Shown here piece by piece: positions 1 to 7,488 of a stretch of 39,223 nucleotides of DNA. Position 1 is the stretch's first letter. Every line of letters begins with the position of its first letter. The stretch is from positions 1 to 39,223 of the forward strand of contig JAJRXC010000008.1 of the NCBI GenBank assembly GCA_024276495.1. Direction: 5' to 3'. The translations under genes and the position numbers were made by a program. The notes under the pieces are model-generated. The model had not been told where the DNA came from and searched no databases. It was given only the letters and a program-made list of their open reading frames with translations. Source of the stretch: Actinomycetes bacterium. Lineage in GTDB: Bacteria; Actinomycetota; Acidimicrobiia; Acidimicrobiales; Aldehydirespiratoraceae.

Positions 1-371
1 CTGATCACGAGGGTCGTGCCCGTGCCCTGCAACGCGGTGCGCAACGCGCCGATGCCGGAGCGCAACGCCCCACCGAAGTCGAGGGCGCCGACCGCCGGCT
101 CCAGCCTGAGCGCCGCGTGAATAGCGGTCGCATTGGTCTTCTCGAGATACGCGGGGGTCGAGGTGGAGAACCACAGCGAATCGACGGCCACGTCGCCCGC
201 GTCACGGATCGCGTTGCGGGCGGCCTCGGCGCCCATCGTCGTCGTGTCCTCGTCGTACGAGGCCACCGCGCGGGTTCCGCGACCGCCGCCCTTGCCGAAC
301 AGGGCTGTGATCTCGGCGCGGTCGAGACGACGATGAGGGATGTAGGCCCCGCTGGCGATGATGCCCCGCAT
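1..371 (-). CDS. HMG-CoA synthase / KAS III-like thiolase-fold protein, N-terminal part (runs off the window)
   Basis: Reading the minus strand from the ATG at 371 gives about 123 residues beginning MRGIIASGAYIPHRRLDR, followed by a Gly-rich stretch and SYDEDTTTMGAEAARNAI. This is the N-terminal pattern of the actinobacterial HMG-CoA synthase / 3-oxoacyl-ACP synthase III-like proteins that condense acyl-CoA substrates and often partner with a DUF35 OB-fold protein. The frame stays open to base 1, so the active-site Cys region and the C terminus lie outside. The ATG at 371 is chosen because AGGAG sits five bases upstream; a GTG at 377 in the same frame is possible. A 19-bp perfect palindrome lies just upstream and could repress the gene. 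The family call is fairly secure, the substrate unknown. Confidence 0.72.
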   Translation of the reverse strand, partial: MRGIIASGAYIPHRRLDRAEITALFGKGGGRGTRAVASYDEDTTTMGAEAARNAIRDAGDVAVDSLWFSTSTPAYLEKTNATAIHAALRLEPAVGALDFGGALRSGIGALRTALQGTGTTLVI

Positions 372-383
372 GCACACTCCTGA

Positions 384-402
384 ATCTGACGGACCGTCAG
401 AT
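384..402. promoter_or_regulatory. 19-bp perfect palindrome, candidate TetR-type operator
   Basis: ATCTGACGGACCGTCAGAT is a 9-1-9 perfect inverted repeat, 12 bp upstream of the ATG at 371 on the minus strand. A TANNNT hexamer (TACCAT on the minus strand) abuts and overlaps its distal edge, so a bound repressor would cover the start of transcription. Size and symmetry match TetR-family operators. No TetR gene is visible in the window, so the regulator is unknown. Confidence 0.6.
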
Positions 403-416
403 GGTATCGGAGGCCC

Positions 417-470
417 ACAGCCCGGCGGCCATTTCGGTCAACGCGCCGGGTCGGCCGCGCCGATCACCGA
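417..470 (-). repeat. Remnant copy of the ggt 3' end (direct repeat with 1939..1993)
   Basis: This stretch matches the last ~55 bp of the gamma-glutamyltransferase gene at 1937. The first 28 bp are 26/28 identical, and about 40 of 46 aligned positions match with one gap. Read on the minus strand it still encodes GAADP..LTEMAAGL, against GAADPRALTGMAAGL in the intact gene, but with a one-base loss and no stop at the equivalent place. It looks like a leftover 3' end of a ggt copy. The two copies are in the same orientation and bracket the genes at 521-1920. Confidence 0.6.
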
Positions 471-520
471 CTGCGGCCGGGACGGAGAACCTAGTGTCGG
501 CATCGGGAAGGGAGACGACG

Positions 521-1075
521 ATGGCGACGCTCATGGTGATCAACGGACCGCCCGGCATCGGCAAGACCACCACGGCGACCGCCCTCGCGGCCGAACGCGC
601 GCCGGCATTTCGCCTCGACGTCGACGAGGTCCGCACCCTCATGGTCGGCTGGGAACAGACCCCCACCGAGTCGGGAACCATCGCCCGCCGCATGGTCACG
701 GACATGGCGGCGACCTCGCTCACCGCAGGACACGATGTGATCGTGTCCCAGCTCTACGGTCGACTCCCCGACCTCGTTCGTGTGGAGAAAACCGCGACCG
801 CGACCGGCGCGGCATTCATCGAGATCGTGCTCATGGCCGGGCTGGACGATGCCCGCGAACGCTTCGTCGCCCGAGGCGGTCGCAAGTTCGCGGACCTGTG
901 CGGTGACGGCAACGAACTGGCCGGATTCGACGAGTTGTACGACCGCGTCGTGGCGGTGCTGGCCGGGCGTCCCCGCGCGATCAGGATCGACTCGGTCCGG
1001 GACGACATCGCCGCGACGCTCGCCGCGGTGAGGACGGCGGCGAAATGGGATCCACCGGCGACGGCCCGATCGTGA
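521..1075 (+). CDS. P-loop ATPase / small-molecule kinase-like protein
   Basis: A 184-residue protein starting MATLMVINGPPGIGKTTT, with a Walker A motif at about residues 9-17. After the P-loop come a conserved Asp-rich strand (RLDVDEVR) and a region resembling the AAA_33 / chloramphenicol-phosphotransferase-like kinases, which phosphorylate small molecules. The substrate cannot be told from sequence. The start at 521 is chosen because GGGAAGGGAG lies just upstream and the P-loop falls near the N terminus as expected; the frame is open upstream to 401 but those residues look non-coding. A possible -10 TAGTGT is at 492-497. The stop TGA overlaps a GTG of the next gene (1072), so the two are probably translated together. 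Confidence 0.75.
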   Translation: MATLMVINGPPGIGKTTTATALAAERAPAFRLDVDEVRTLMVGWEQTPTESGTIARRMVTDMAATSLTAGHDVIVSQLYGRLPDLVRVEKTATATGAAFIEIVLMAGLDDARERFVARGGRKFADLCGDGNELAGFDELYDRVVAVLAGRPRAIRIDSVRDDIAATLAAVRTAAKWDPPATARS

Positions 1076-1920
1076 ACACCGCCCGGGCCCTCTGGCATCG
1101 GATCGAGACTCTGCACGCGGTCACCTACTTCGCCCCGGAGTCGCGCGACGCGGCCCGCCACGCCGGTCTGTCGGGGTTCTGGATGGGCTACTTCGGCTTC
1201 CGGGCCGCGCCCCTCGGTGACGTCGACGCCGCGACCGTGATCCACGCGTTCGACAACTTCGCTCCCACGATGGTGGAGCGATCCATCCCCGAGGCGTGGC
1301 AGCGGGCGAGCCCCGAGAAGCTCATCTCGGTGCGAGCACACGCCGCCGCGATCGCGCTACGGCGACTCGCCCCCGGGATCGAGGAGACCGCGGCCGAGGT
1401 CAATCCCCTCCTCGAACGCATCGTCGAGGAATCCGGCCGCGACGAACTGCCCATGTTCCGCGCCAACGCCGTGCTTCCCACCGAAGCCGACTCCGTGGCC
1501 AGGTGTTGGCAGCTGAGCACCGCTCTTCGCGAGCATCGAGGCGACAGCCACATCCGGGCGTTACGAGCCGTTGGCATCGACGGATGCGAGTCCCATGTGC
1601 TCCATGCGACCGCCCGCGATCTGCCGATCGAGTTGCTCCGCGACAACCGGGGTTGGACGGACGACGAATGGGATCTCGCGGCAGCCCGACTCGTCGATCG
1701 GGGCCTTCTCGACGTCACCGGGCTGAGTAGGGCCGGCGCACGACTCAGAGCCGAGATCGAGGACAGGACCGACCGCCGGGCCCGGGACCCGATCGATGCG
1801 GCCCTCGGCGGGAGGGAACAACGTCGTCTTCTCGACGTCCTCACCGCGCCGGCCCATGCCGTCGCCGGCTCGGGAACCATTCCCTTCCCGAACCCGATGG
1901 GCCTTCCCGACCCGCGCTGA
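1045..1920 (+). CDS. SCO6745-family protein (SalK-like)
   Basis: A protein of up to 291 residues containing ARALWHRIETLHAVTYFAPESRDAARHAGLSGFWMGYFGFRAAPLG, the hallmark N terminus of the actinobacterial SCO6745 family (all-helical, function unclear, some members named SalK). The length fits the family. Two starts are possible: ATG 1045, preceded by AGGA at 1031, or GTG 1072, which overlaps the kinase stop as GTGA and would begin directly with the conserved part. The longer form is listed, but the shorter one is equally credible and would mean translational coupling. The gene is convergent with ggt, 16 bp away. The role is not known. Confidence 0.78.
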   Translation: MGSTGDGPIVNTARALWHRIETLHAVTYFAPESRDAARHAGLSGFWMGYFGFRAAPLGDVDAATVIHAFDNFAPTMVERSIPEAWQRASPEKLISVRAHAAAIALRRLAPGIEETAAEVNPLLERIVEESGRDELPMFRANAVLPTEADSVARCWQLSTALREHRGDSHIRALRAVGIDGCESHVLHATARDLPIELLRDNRGWTDDEWDLAAARLVDRGLLDVTGLSRAGARLRAEIEDRTDRRARDPIDAALGGREQRRLLDVLTAPAHAVAGSGTIPFPNPMGLPDPR

Positions 1921-1936
1921 GCCGGTCGGGGTCCAT

Positions 1937-3499
1937 CTACAGCCCGGCGGCCATCCCGGTCAACGCTCGCGGATCGGCCGCGCCCGCCAACGACCCATGG
2001 ACGCTCACCTCGATCATGTGGGCGTGGCCGAACTCGCCGGAATGGGCCACCTTGACCTGGTGACCGAGGCTCATCAAGCCGTCGCGGGTCCCGACCGGCA
2101 CGTGGTCCTCGATCCGCACTTCGCGTCCGTGACCGGGGCGCCAGGTGTCGAACCCCCCACCGTCGTCGTCGGGCGCGATCTTCCAGCGGCCCTGACCGAT
2201 CGCCGCCCCTGCGTCGCGTCCGTGGAGCAGGGTCGCGGCGAGGAGCTGGAGCAGGATCTGCGGTTGGGTGTCGCCCCCCATCGTGCCGAGCACCGTGCGC
2301 AACCGTCCGTCGGGGTGGGTGACCAGGGCCGGCGACAGGGTGTGGGGCGGCCGCCGCCCCGGGCCGTACTCGGCCGGATGACCAGGCTGGAGCGAGAAAC
2401 CGAGCCCACGGTCGTGCAGGAAGATGCCGCTGGATCCGGCGATGATCCGCGACCCGAACCCGTTGGCGTTGCTGTTGATGAGCGACACGCCCATGCCGTC
2501 ACCGTCGATCGCACACAGGTACGTGGTGTCCCCTGACCATTCGGGGGCCGCGACGTGGCCGGCCCGCTCAGGGTCGATCGCGGCTCGCCGCTCGGCGATC
2601 GTGTCGGGGGCGAGAAGGTCGGCGGGGTCGGCGCCCTCGAACAGCACCGTTGGTCGATCGTGGGCCGCGAGCGCGGCGGCCTCGACGAGGAGATGGGTGC
2701 CGGCGGCATCGGGGGCGGGCCGCAGCGGATCGACGATCGCCGCGCCGAGGAGGGTGAGGTAGCCCTGGCTGGTCGGTGGGGTGGTCCAGAGGCGATGACC
2801 GAACGCGTCGAGCGTCACCGGTTCGACCCAGCGGGCCTGGGTGACGTCAAGATCGGCGGGCGTGAACTCCTCGGGCCCCGCGGCGAGCAGTCCCTCGCCG
2901 AACTCACCGCCGTAGAAGCCGGCCCGTCCCCGAGTGGCGATCGCCTCGAGCGCCCGGGCCGAACCAGGCCGGGTCACGATCTCGCCGGTCCGCGGGGCGG
3001 CCGGCAGCTCGTTGTGGGCGACACCGGCGACGTCGGGGGCCATGAAGGCGAGGATCGGGGCGACGGGGAACCCGTCACAAGCGAACCCGATCGCCGCGGC
3101 GAAGACATCGGACAACGGCAGCCGCCCGAACCGTTCGTGCAGGGCGAGCCAGCCGTCGACCGCGCCGGGCACGGTGACGGCCCGGATGTCGCCGTTGAGG
3201 GGGATCCTCGCCAACCCGTCGGCCCTCGCCCGCCCGGGGTCGGCACCGGACCCGGCCCGGCCCGACGCGTCGAGCGTGGCCGGCGGCGCCGCGTCGTCGT
3301 GGTGGACCAGCGCCCAGAGGTCACCACCCATCCCGCACATGTGCGACGACGTGACCGCCAGCACCGCGTTGGCCCCGAGCGCGGCATCGACCGCGCTGCC
3401 GCCACGGCGAAGCACGTCGAGGCCCGCGGTGGTCGCGAGATGGTCGATGGTGGACACCATCGCGTTCGGGGCGTGACGGGTCACGGAGGGCGCGAACAT
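1937..3499 (-). CDS. Gamma-glutamyltransferase family protein (Ntn hydrolase)
   Basis: A 520-residue member of the gamma-glutamyltranspeptidase family, which cleaves gamma-glutamyl bonds (glutathione and related amides) after self-processing. N-terminal features include ATTAGLDVLRRGGSAVDAALGANAVLAV and SSHMCGMGGDL. The self-cleavage site is GDTTY, with Thr325 as predicted nucleophile, followed by SLINSN and FGSRI in place of the usual NTxN region. PPHTLSPALV is near the C terminus. There is no clear signal peptide: the protein begins MFAPSVTRHAPNAMVST, so a cytoplasmic form, or a role in amide or cephalosporin-type hydrolysis, is possible. Its 3' end is duplicated at 417-470. Family confident, substrate not. 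Confidence 0.88.
   Translation of the reverse strand: MFAPSVTRHAPNAMVSTIDHLATTAGLDVLRRGGSAVDAALGANAVLAVTSSHMCGMGGDLWALVHHDDAAPPATLDASGRAGSGADPGRARADGLARIPLNGDIRAVTVPGAVDGWLALHERFGRLPLSDVFAAAIGFACDGFPVAPILAFMAPDVAGVAHNELPAAPRTGEIVTRPGSARALEAIATRGRAGFYGGEFGEGLLAAGPEEFTPADLDVTQARWVEPVTLDAFGHRLWTTPPTSQGYLTLLGAAIVDPLRPAPDAAGTHLLVEAAALAAHDRPTVLFEGADPADLLAPDTIAERRAAIDPERAGHVAAPEWSGDTTYLCAIDGDGMGVSLINSNANGFGSRIIAGSSGIFLHDRGLGFSLQPGHPAEYGPGRRPPHTLSPALVTHPDGRLRTVLGTMGGDTQPQILLQLLAATLLHGRDAGAAIGQGRWKIAPDDDGGGFDTWRPGHGREVRIEDHVPVGTRDGLMSLGHQVKVAHSGEFGHAHMIEVSVHGSLAGAADPRALTGMAAGL
1939..1993 (-). repeat. Second copy of the ggt 3'-end direct repeat (inside the intact gene)
   Basis: This is the genuine 3' end of the gamma-glutamyltransferase coding sequence. 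It pairs with 417-470 in the same orientation; about 1.5 kb carrying two plus-strand genes lies between the copies. Confidence 0.6.
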
Positions 3500-3610
3500 C
3501 TCGCGAGTCTGTCACGGCGAGCAGGACCCAACCCGACGAGGGCCGACGGCGCAGGGCCGAATCCGCCTCCGTCGGGAACCGAACCGGCCCTGTGTGACGT
3601 TGGGCATGTT

Positions 3611-3684
3611 GCGCACGCGAGACGTATGCGAGTCGCGTGTGTGAGAGCCGGGCACGGCCGTCCTTGGAAAGCCAGCCGTGCCCG
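3611..3684 (+). promoter_or_regulatory. Two consecutive stem-loops in the leader of the spondin gene
   Basis: The first hairpin pairs CACGCGA (3614-3620) with TCGCGTG (3633-3639) around a 12-nt loop. The second pairs CGGGCACGGC (3649-3658) with GCCGTGCCCG (3675-3684), a perfect 10-bp stem with a 16-nt loop that can itself pair TGG with CCA. They lie in the 218-bp gap between the divergent ggt and spondin genes, about 30 nt before the ribosome site. They could stabilise or attenuate the message; there is no U-tract, so plain termination is less likely. Confidence 0.5.
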
Positions 3685-3717
3685 ACACGCCACCTCAACC
3701 AACAGGGAGAAATGACG

Positions 3718-5067
3718 ATGCAACGATTCTACCGACGGCCGGTTTGGGCTGTCATCGCGCTGAGCCTCTTCACGGCGTTGGCCGGCACAACCAACGCGGC
3801 GGCATCCGGGGGAGGCCGATCGGGCGAGCGAACCTACCTCGTCACGATCGAGAACCTCACCGCCGGCCAGCCGTTCACTCCACCGGTGGCGGTCACGCAC
3901 AACCGGCGCACCGACGTGTTCTCGCCGGGCGATGCGGCGTCGCCCGGCATTCGGGGCCTCGCCGAGAACGGTGACGTCCCCGGGCTCGTCGCCGAGTTGC
4001 GGGCCGATCGACGAGTCGACGAGATCGTCGTGGCCGACGCCAACGGCCCGGTGCTGCCGGGTGGGTCGGTGACCTTCGAGATCACGGCGGAACGCAACCG
4101 CCGTCAGCTGTCGATCGCGACGATGCTGATCTGCACCAACGACGGATTCGCGGGGCTCGACTCGTTGCGGCTGCCGGGAGCGCGGGGCAAGCAGACGATC
4201 GTCTACGCCGATGCCTACGACGCGGGAACCGAGATCAACACCGAGGACTTCGACGACCTCGTGCCCCCGTGTGGACCGCTCACCGGCGTCGACTCGATGG
4301 GCGCCGGAACCGGCACGAGCAACCCGGCCCTCGCCGAAGACGGCGTCATCGCCCACCACGCCGGCATCACCGGTGCAGCCGATCTGTTCCCCGACCTCCA
4401 CGGCTTCGCCGGCCCGGTCGCGAAGATCACGATCACCCGCATCGACGGCGCAGCCGTCTACGAGGTGGAGATCGAGAACGAGAGCGACGGTCAGCCGTTC
4501 ACGCCGCCCGTCGTCGTCACCCATCGACGTGCCTTCGACCTGTTCACCGTCGGCCACGAGGCCGGCGCCGCCGTCCGGGGGCTCGCCGAGAACGGTGACG
4601 TCCCCGGGCTGGTCGCGGCGATCGAGGGGCGCCGGGGCGTGAGTGGCGTCTTCGCCGCCGCCGGTCCGGTCCTGCCCGACGAGGAGACGACCTTGACGGT
4701 CTACGCGCAACCAGGCGCCCGCCGGATCACGCTGGCGTCGATGTTGATCTGCACCAACGACGGCTTCACCGGGCTCGACGGTGAGCGGTTGCCCCGCCGG
4801 ATCGGCGAATCGGTGGAGTACGAGGCCAACGGGTACGACGCGGGAACCGAGATCAACACCGAGGACTTCGGCGACCTCGTGCCCCCGTGTGGACCGCTCA
4901 CCGGCGTCGATTCGATGGGCGCCGGCACCGGAATGAGCAACCCGGCCCTCGCCGAAGACGGCGTCATCGCCCACCACGCCGGCGTCACCGGTGCAGCCGA
5001 TCTTCTCCCCGACCTCCACGGCTGGGACGATCCCGTGATGGAGGTGACGATCACCCGGGTCGGCTGA
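3718..5067 (+). CDS. Secreted protein with two tandem Spondin_N domains
   Basis: A 449-residue protein with an N-terminal signal peptide (RRP, a hydrophobic run, then TTNAAASG at about residues 20-30) and two copies of a ~210-residue Spondin_N domain. Each copy runs TYLVTIENLTAGQPFTPP-like, then GLAENGDVPGLVA, ICTNDGF.GLD, YDAGTEINTEDF and VPPCGPLTG, and ends in a TITR strand. Each holds one Cys in ICTNDGF and one in VPPCGP, which probably form a disulfide outside the cell. In animals this domain is found in F-spondin; bacterial members are mostly uncharacterised exported proteins. The start at 3718 has GGAG eight bases upstream; ATG 3712 is too close to it. The 3' third of each repeat is nearly identical in DNA. 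Confidence 0.85.
   Translation: MQRFYRRPVWAVIALSLFTALAGTTNAAASGGGRSGERTYLVTIENLTAGQPFTPPVAVTHNRRTDVFSPGDAASPGIRGLAENGDVPGLVAELRADRRVDEIVVADANGPVLPGGSVTFEITAERNRRQLSIATMLICTNDGFAGLDSLRLPGARGKQTIVYADAYDAGTEINTEDFDDLVPPCGPLTGVDSMGAGTGTSNPALAEDGVIAHHAGITGAADLFPDLHGFAGPVAKITITRIDGAAVYEVEIENESDGQPFTPPVVVTHRRAFDLFTVGHEAGAAVRGLAENGDVPGLVAAIEGRRGVSGVFAAAGPVLPDEETTLTVYAQPGARRITLASMLICTNDGFTGLDGERLPRRIGESVEYEANGYDAGTEINTEDFGDLVPPCGPLTGVDSMGAGTGMSNPALAEDGVIAHHAGVTGAADLLPDLHGWDDPVMEVTITRVG
4216..4405 (+). repeat. 190-bp internal repeat, copy 1 (Spondin domain 1)
   Basis: Bases 4216-4405 and 4834-5023 are a direct repeat at an offset of 618 bp with 8 mismatches in 190 (about 96%). The flanking parts of the two domains are far less alike, apart from a 29-bp identical patch at 3958 and 4582. 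This patchiness points to recent gene conversion or selection rather than uniform age. Confidence 0.9.
4834..5023 (+). repeat. 190-bp internal repeat, copy 2 (Spondin domain 2)
   Basis: Second copy of the repeat described at 4216. It covers YDAGTEINTEDF through the LPDLHG segment of domain 2. Confidence 0.9.
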
Positions 5068-5089
5068 ATCGCCGGCCACCGATCGAGCG

Positions 5090-5120
5090 CGTCGGGCGGG
5101 TCCCCGTGGCCCGCCCGACG
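5090..5120 (+). terminator. Strong hairpin after the spondin gene
   Basis: CGTCGGGCGGG (5090-5100) pairs perfectly with CCCGCCCGACG (5110-5120) around a 9-nt loop, 23 bp after the stop codon. There is no T-tract, as is common for terminators in high-GC actinobacteria. Confidence 0.65.
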
Positions 5121-5165
5121 ACGGGTGACCCGGAGGACCTGTTGGTCGAGTGAACGGTGAGCTGT

Positions 5166-5177
5166 TACGTTGTCCCG
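5166..5177 (+). promoter_or_regulatory. Leaderless-type promoter of the lipoprotein gene
   Basis: TACGTT at 5166-5171 fits the actinobacterial -10 pattern TANNNT and ends exactly six bases before the ATG at 5178. A weak -35 (TTGGTC, 5142-5147) lies 18 bp upstream. Transcription would begin at the start codon; no ribosome site is visible. Confidence 0.5.
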
Positions 5178-6140
5178 ATGCATAGCGTGGTGCGGGCTCG
5201 GCTTTTCGGTGTGTTCGTCGTTGCCGCGCTGATCGTGTCGGCCTGCAGCAGCGACGGGAACCCCGGGTTCGGTCCAACGGCCGGTTCGGTCCCGAACGAT
5301 GCCGACGATGTCGACCCCGCGGGGTCGGAAGCGAACGGATCGGGGACCGAAGCGGACCTCGAGGCCGCGGCCACCGAGTCGTTCGACGCGTTCCTTCGTG
5401 CAGACGACCAGACCTACTTCAACCTCCTCTCCCGCAGCTGCCGAGAGCTTCGGTTCGCGGCGGTCGAAGGCTACCTCGATGGCCGACGCTTCCTGATGGA
5501 CAACGCGGGCATCGACCTGTCGGCACTCGGCATCGACGCGGTCGAGCTCCGTGGCTTCGATGGCTCTACCGCGCAGGTCGTCATCTCCATGTCCGGAGCC
5601 GCCCAGGAGTTCCCTGAGGCGACGCCCCGACGTTGGATATTCCAGGACGGCGGCTGGCGGCTCGACGAGTGCGATGAGATCACCCCCTCCCGAGGCGGAC
5701 TCGGCGGGGTCGGGACCGACCGTGGCAGTCCCCTGGCGCTGGGCGGCGTCGCTGATGTCGACGGCTGGCTCGTATCGCTCGGATTCGTCAATCTCGACAG
5801 CGAGTCCGATGTGCTCGACCTCGGCGGTCCGCCCGCTCCCGACGGCACCCAATTGGTCGTGGCCCAGATCGGGCTCACCTACATCGGCACCGAACCCCTG
5901 GTGACCCTCGGCGACACCCTCGCATTCGCGATGGTCAGTGGTTCCACCGTCTACGGCGACGAGGCCGGTTGTGCGACCGACAGCGACATCTTCGTCGATC
6001 CCGAGGCCCAGGCCGGCCCGGGCGAGGCGCTCCCTCCCGCCTGGGTCTGTCGTGCGGTTGCCGACGGCGACGTGGGCAACGTGATGTTGCGGGTGACCCA
6101 CACCCCGACCGCCACCGACTACTGGTTCGATCTCAGCTGA
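5178..6140 (+). CDS. Putative lipoprotein of unknown function
   Basis: A 320-residue protein starting MHSVVRARLFGVFVVAALIVSACSS, a lipoprotein signal with the lipobox VSAC (modified Cys at about residue 23). A low-complexity Asp/Gly/Glu linker follows. An NTF2-like or DUF4878-like helical segment comes next (about 60-110: ATESFDAFLRADDQTYFNLLSRSCRELR), and a C-terminal beta-rich region (about 190-320) has the look of the immunoglobulin-like DUF4352 fold (TQLVVAQIGLTYIGTEP). These domain guesses are inference. It should be anchored to the outer face of the membrane. The start at 5178 is chosen because the signal peptide begins there and a -10 box sits six bases upstream. Confidence 0.72.
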   Translation: MHSVVRARLFGVFVVAALIVSACSSDGNPGFGPTAGSVPNDADDVDPAGSEANGSGTEADLEAAATESFDAFLRADDQTYFNLLSRSCRELRFAAVEGYLDGRRFLMDNAGIDLSALGIDAVELRGFDGSTAQVVISMSGAAQEFPEATPRRWIFQDGGWRLDECDEITPSRGGLGGVGTDRGSPLALGGVADVDGWLVSLGFVNLDSESDVLDLGGPPAPDGTQLVVAQIGLTYIGTEPLVTLGDTLAFAMVSGSTVYGDEAGCATDSDIFVDPEAQAGPGEALPPAWVCRAVADGDVGNVMLRVTHTPTATDYWFDLS

Positions 6141-6174
6141 GCGGTGCGACGATTCCGGGATCGACTCGAATAAA

Positions 6175-6190
6175 TCGAACATATGTTCGC
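6175..6190. promoter_or_regulatory. LexA operator (SOS box) upstream of the DUF222-HNH gene
   Basis: TCGAACATATGTTCGC contains the perfect 14-bp palindrome CGAACATATGTTCG (6176-6189) and matches the mycobacterial SOS box TCGAAC-N4-GTTCGA at all but the final base. It overlaps the -35 region of the promoter at 6186-6215, the right place for LexA repression. Confidence 0.85.
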
Positions 6191-6215
6191 TTATCACCGA
6201 CACTCGTGCTAGAGT
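6186..6215 (+). promoter_or_regulatory. Promoter of the DUF222-HNH gene with extended -10
   Basis: TAGAGT at 6210-6215, preceded by TGC, forms an extended -10. TTCGCT at 6186-6191 is a weak -35 at 18-bp spacing and lies inside the LexA box. This leaves a ~70-nt leader ending in a GAGGAG ribosome site. Confidence 0.55.
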
Positions 6216-6292
6216 GACGGCACAGCGGTCGCGGGATCACGCTTCGTTCGATCCGGCTTGGTGCAGTCGACACTTCCCCATCGAGGAGAACC

Positions 6293-7480
6293 GTGTTCGA
6301 GGCGTTCCTTGCCGAGGTGGCAGCGCTACAACCGCAGCTTCCGACCCTGGGTCGTGGTGAGCTGACCACCGTGTTGTCGCAACTCGGCCGGATTCGCGGT
6401 GCGGTGTCGGCACTCGAGGCCCACACGGCCGCCGCCCTCGATGCCCTCGACGACAACGGGCCGTCCGCGTCGGCGAGCGTGCGAGCATCCACGAAATGCT
6501 CTCAACGCGAGGCCGACCGGCGGGTCCGCCGGGCCCAGGGGCTCGCCGAGATGCCGCACACCCGAGCGGCCTTGGCCCGCGGGCGGATCACCGAGGAACA
6601 CGCCGACGTGCTCGTCCGGGCCGCCGACGCCACATCGGCCGAGCTGGTCGAGCAGTCCCCACTGCTCGACCACGCCGAGGCCCGGCCCGCCGACCTCACC
6701 GCCCGCGACGCACGAGCGTGGGTCCGCCGTCAACACCACGAGACCGACCGAGCGCGCCGCTTCCGCAGACAACGGGCCGACCGACGGCTCTCCATCTTCA
6801 GCGGCGACGACGGCATGACCATCGTGCACGGAGAGTTCGATCCGGTGGTCGGAGAGGCGATCCGGGTGGCGGTCGAGGCCGAAGCTCGTCGGCTCTTTCG
6901 GCTCGACGGTGGCCGAGGCGAGGCCGACAAGATCCGCAGCCGACAACAACGCCTCGCCGACGCGCTGGAATCGCTGCTCACCACCGAACCCGGGGCGGCC
7001 GAGATCCATCCGCCATCGCCCTGTCTCCCACGACCCGTTCGGAGCCAGCTGCTCGTCGTGGCCGAATCCGGGGTGATCGACGGCACGGACCCCGACGGTC
7101 GCTGCGAGATCCCCGGAGTCGGGCCGATCCCGACCGCCGAACTCGAACGGCTCGCCTGCAACGCCGACATCTTCGGCCTCGTCTTCTCCGGCAACGGCCA
7201 ACCGCTGTGGCACGGGCGCCGTCACTGCACCGCCACCGACGATCAGTTCCGCGCCCTCGTCGCCCGCGACGGAGGATGCATCGGCTGTGGCCTCGCGCCC
7301 CAGTTCTGCGAGGCCCACCACATCGTTCCGTGGGCACCACCGGCTCGGGGGCCGACCGACATCGACAAGTTGGTGCTGATCTGCCAGCACGAGCACCACC
7401 TGATCCACGACCACGGATGGAAAGTGGTGCGGGGTCCCGACGCCCGGTTCCGACTGGACCCCCCCGGGTCGACCCGATGA
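6293..7480 (+). CDS. DUF222 / 13E12-repeat family protein with C-terminal HNH endonuclease domain
   Basis: A 395-residue protein. Residues about 1-300 form the helical DUF222 (13E12 repeat) domain, with a conserved coiled N-terminal half (LGRIRGAVSALEAHTAAALDAL, READRRVRRAQGLAEMPHTRAALARGRI). Residues about 320-385 form an HNH nuclease module: CIGCG, then CEAHHIVPW and ICQHEHHLIHDHGW, supplying the zinc-binding Cys/His and the catalytic His. Such proteins are multicopy in many actinobacteria and behave somewhat like mobile homing-type genes. The GTG start at 6293 has GAGGAG eight bases upstream. The LexA box upstream predicts induction by DNA damage. The real DNA target is unknown. Confidence 0.9.
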   Translation: MFEAFLAEVAALQPQLPTLGRGELTTVLSQLGRIRGAVSALEAHTAAALDALDDNGPSASASVRASTKCSQREADRRVRRAQGLAEMPHTRAALARGRITEEHADVLVRAADATSAELVEQSPLLDHAEARPADLTARDARAWVRRQHHETDRARRFRRQRADRRLSIFSGDDGMTIVHGEFDPVVGEAIRVAVEAEARRLFRLDGGRGEADKIRSRQQRLADALESLLTTEPGAAEIHPPSPCLPRPVRSQLLVVAESGVIDGTDPDGRCEIPGVGPIPTAELERLACNADIFGLVFSGNGQPLWHGRRHCTATDDQFRALVARDGGCIGCGLAPQFCEAHHIVPWAPPARGPTDIDKLVLICQHEHHLIHDHGWKVVRGPDARFRLDPPGSTR

Positions 7481-7488
7481 CCCCGCCG

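Noticed and set aside
2555-3715. A 386-codon plus-strand frame over the ggt gene
   Set aside because: Antisense to a full-length gamma-glutamyltransferase with conserved motifs; low-complexity composition.
3481-5277. A 598-codon minus-strand frame with internal repeats
   Set aside because: Its repeats are only the antisense reading of the Spondin duplication; no start signal or domain.
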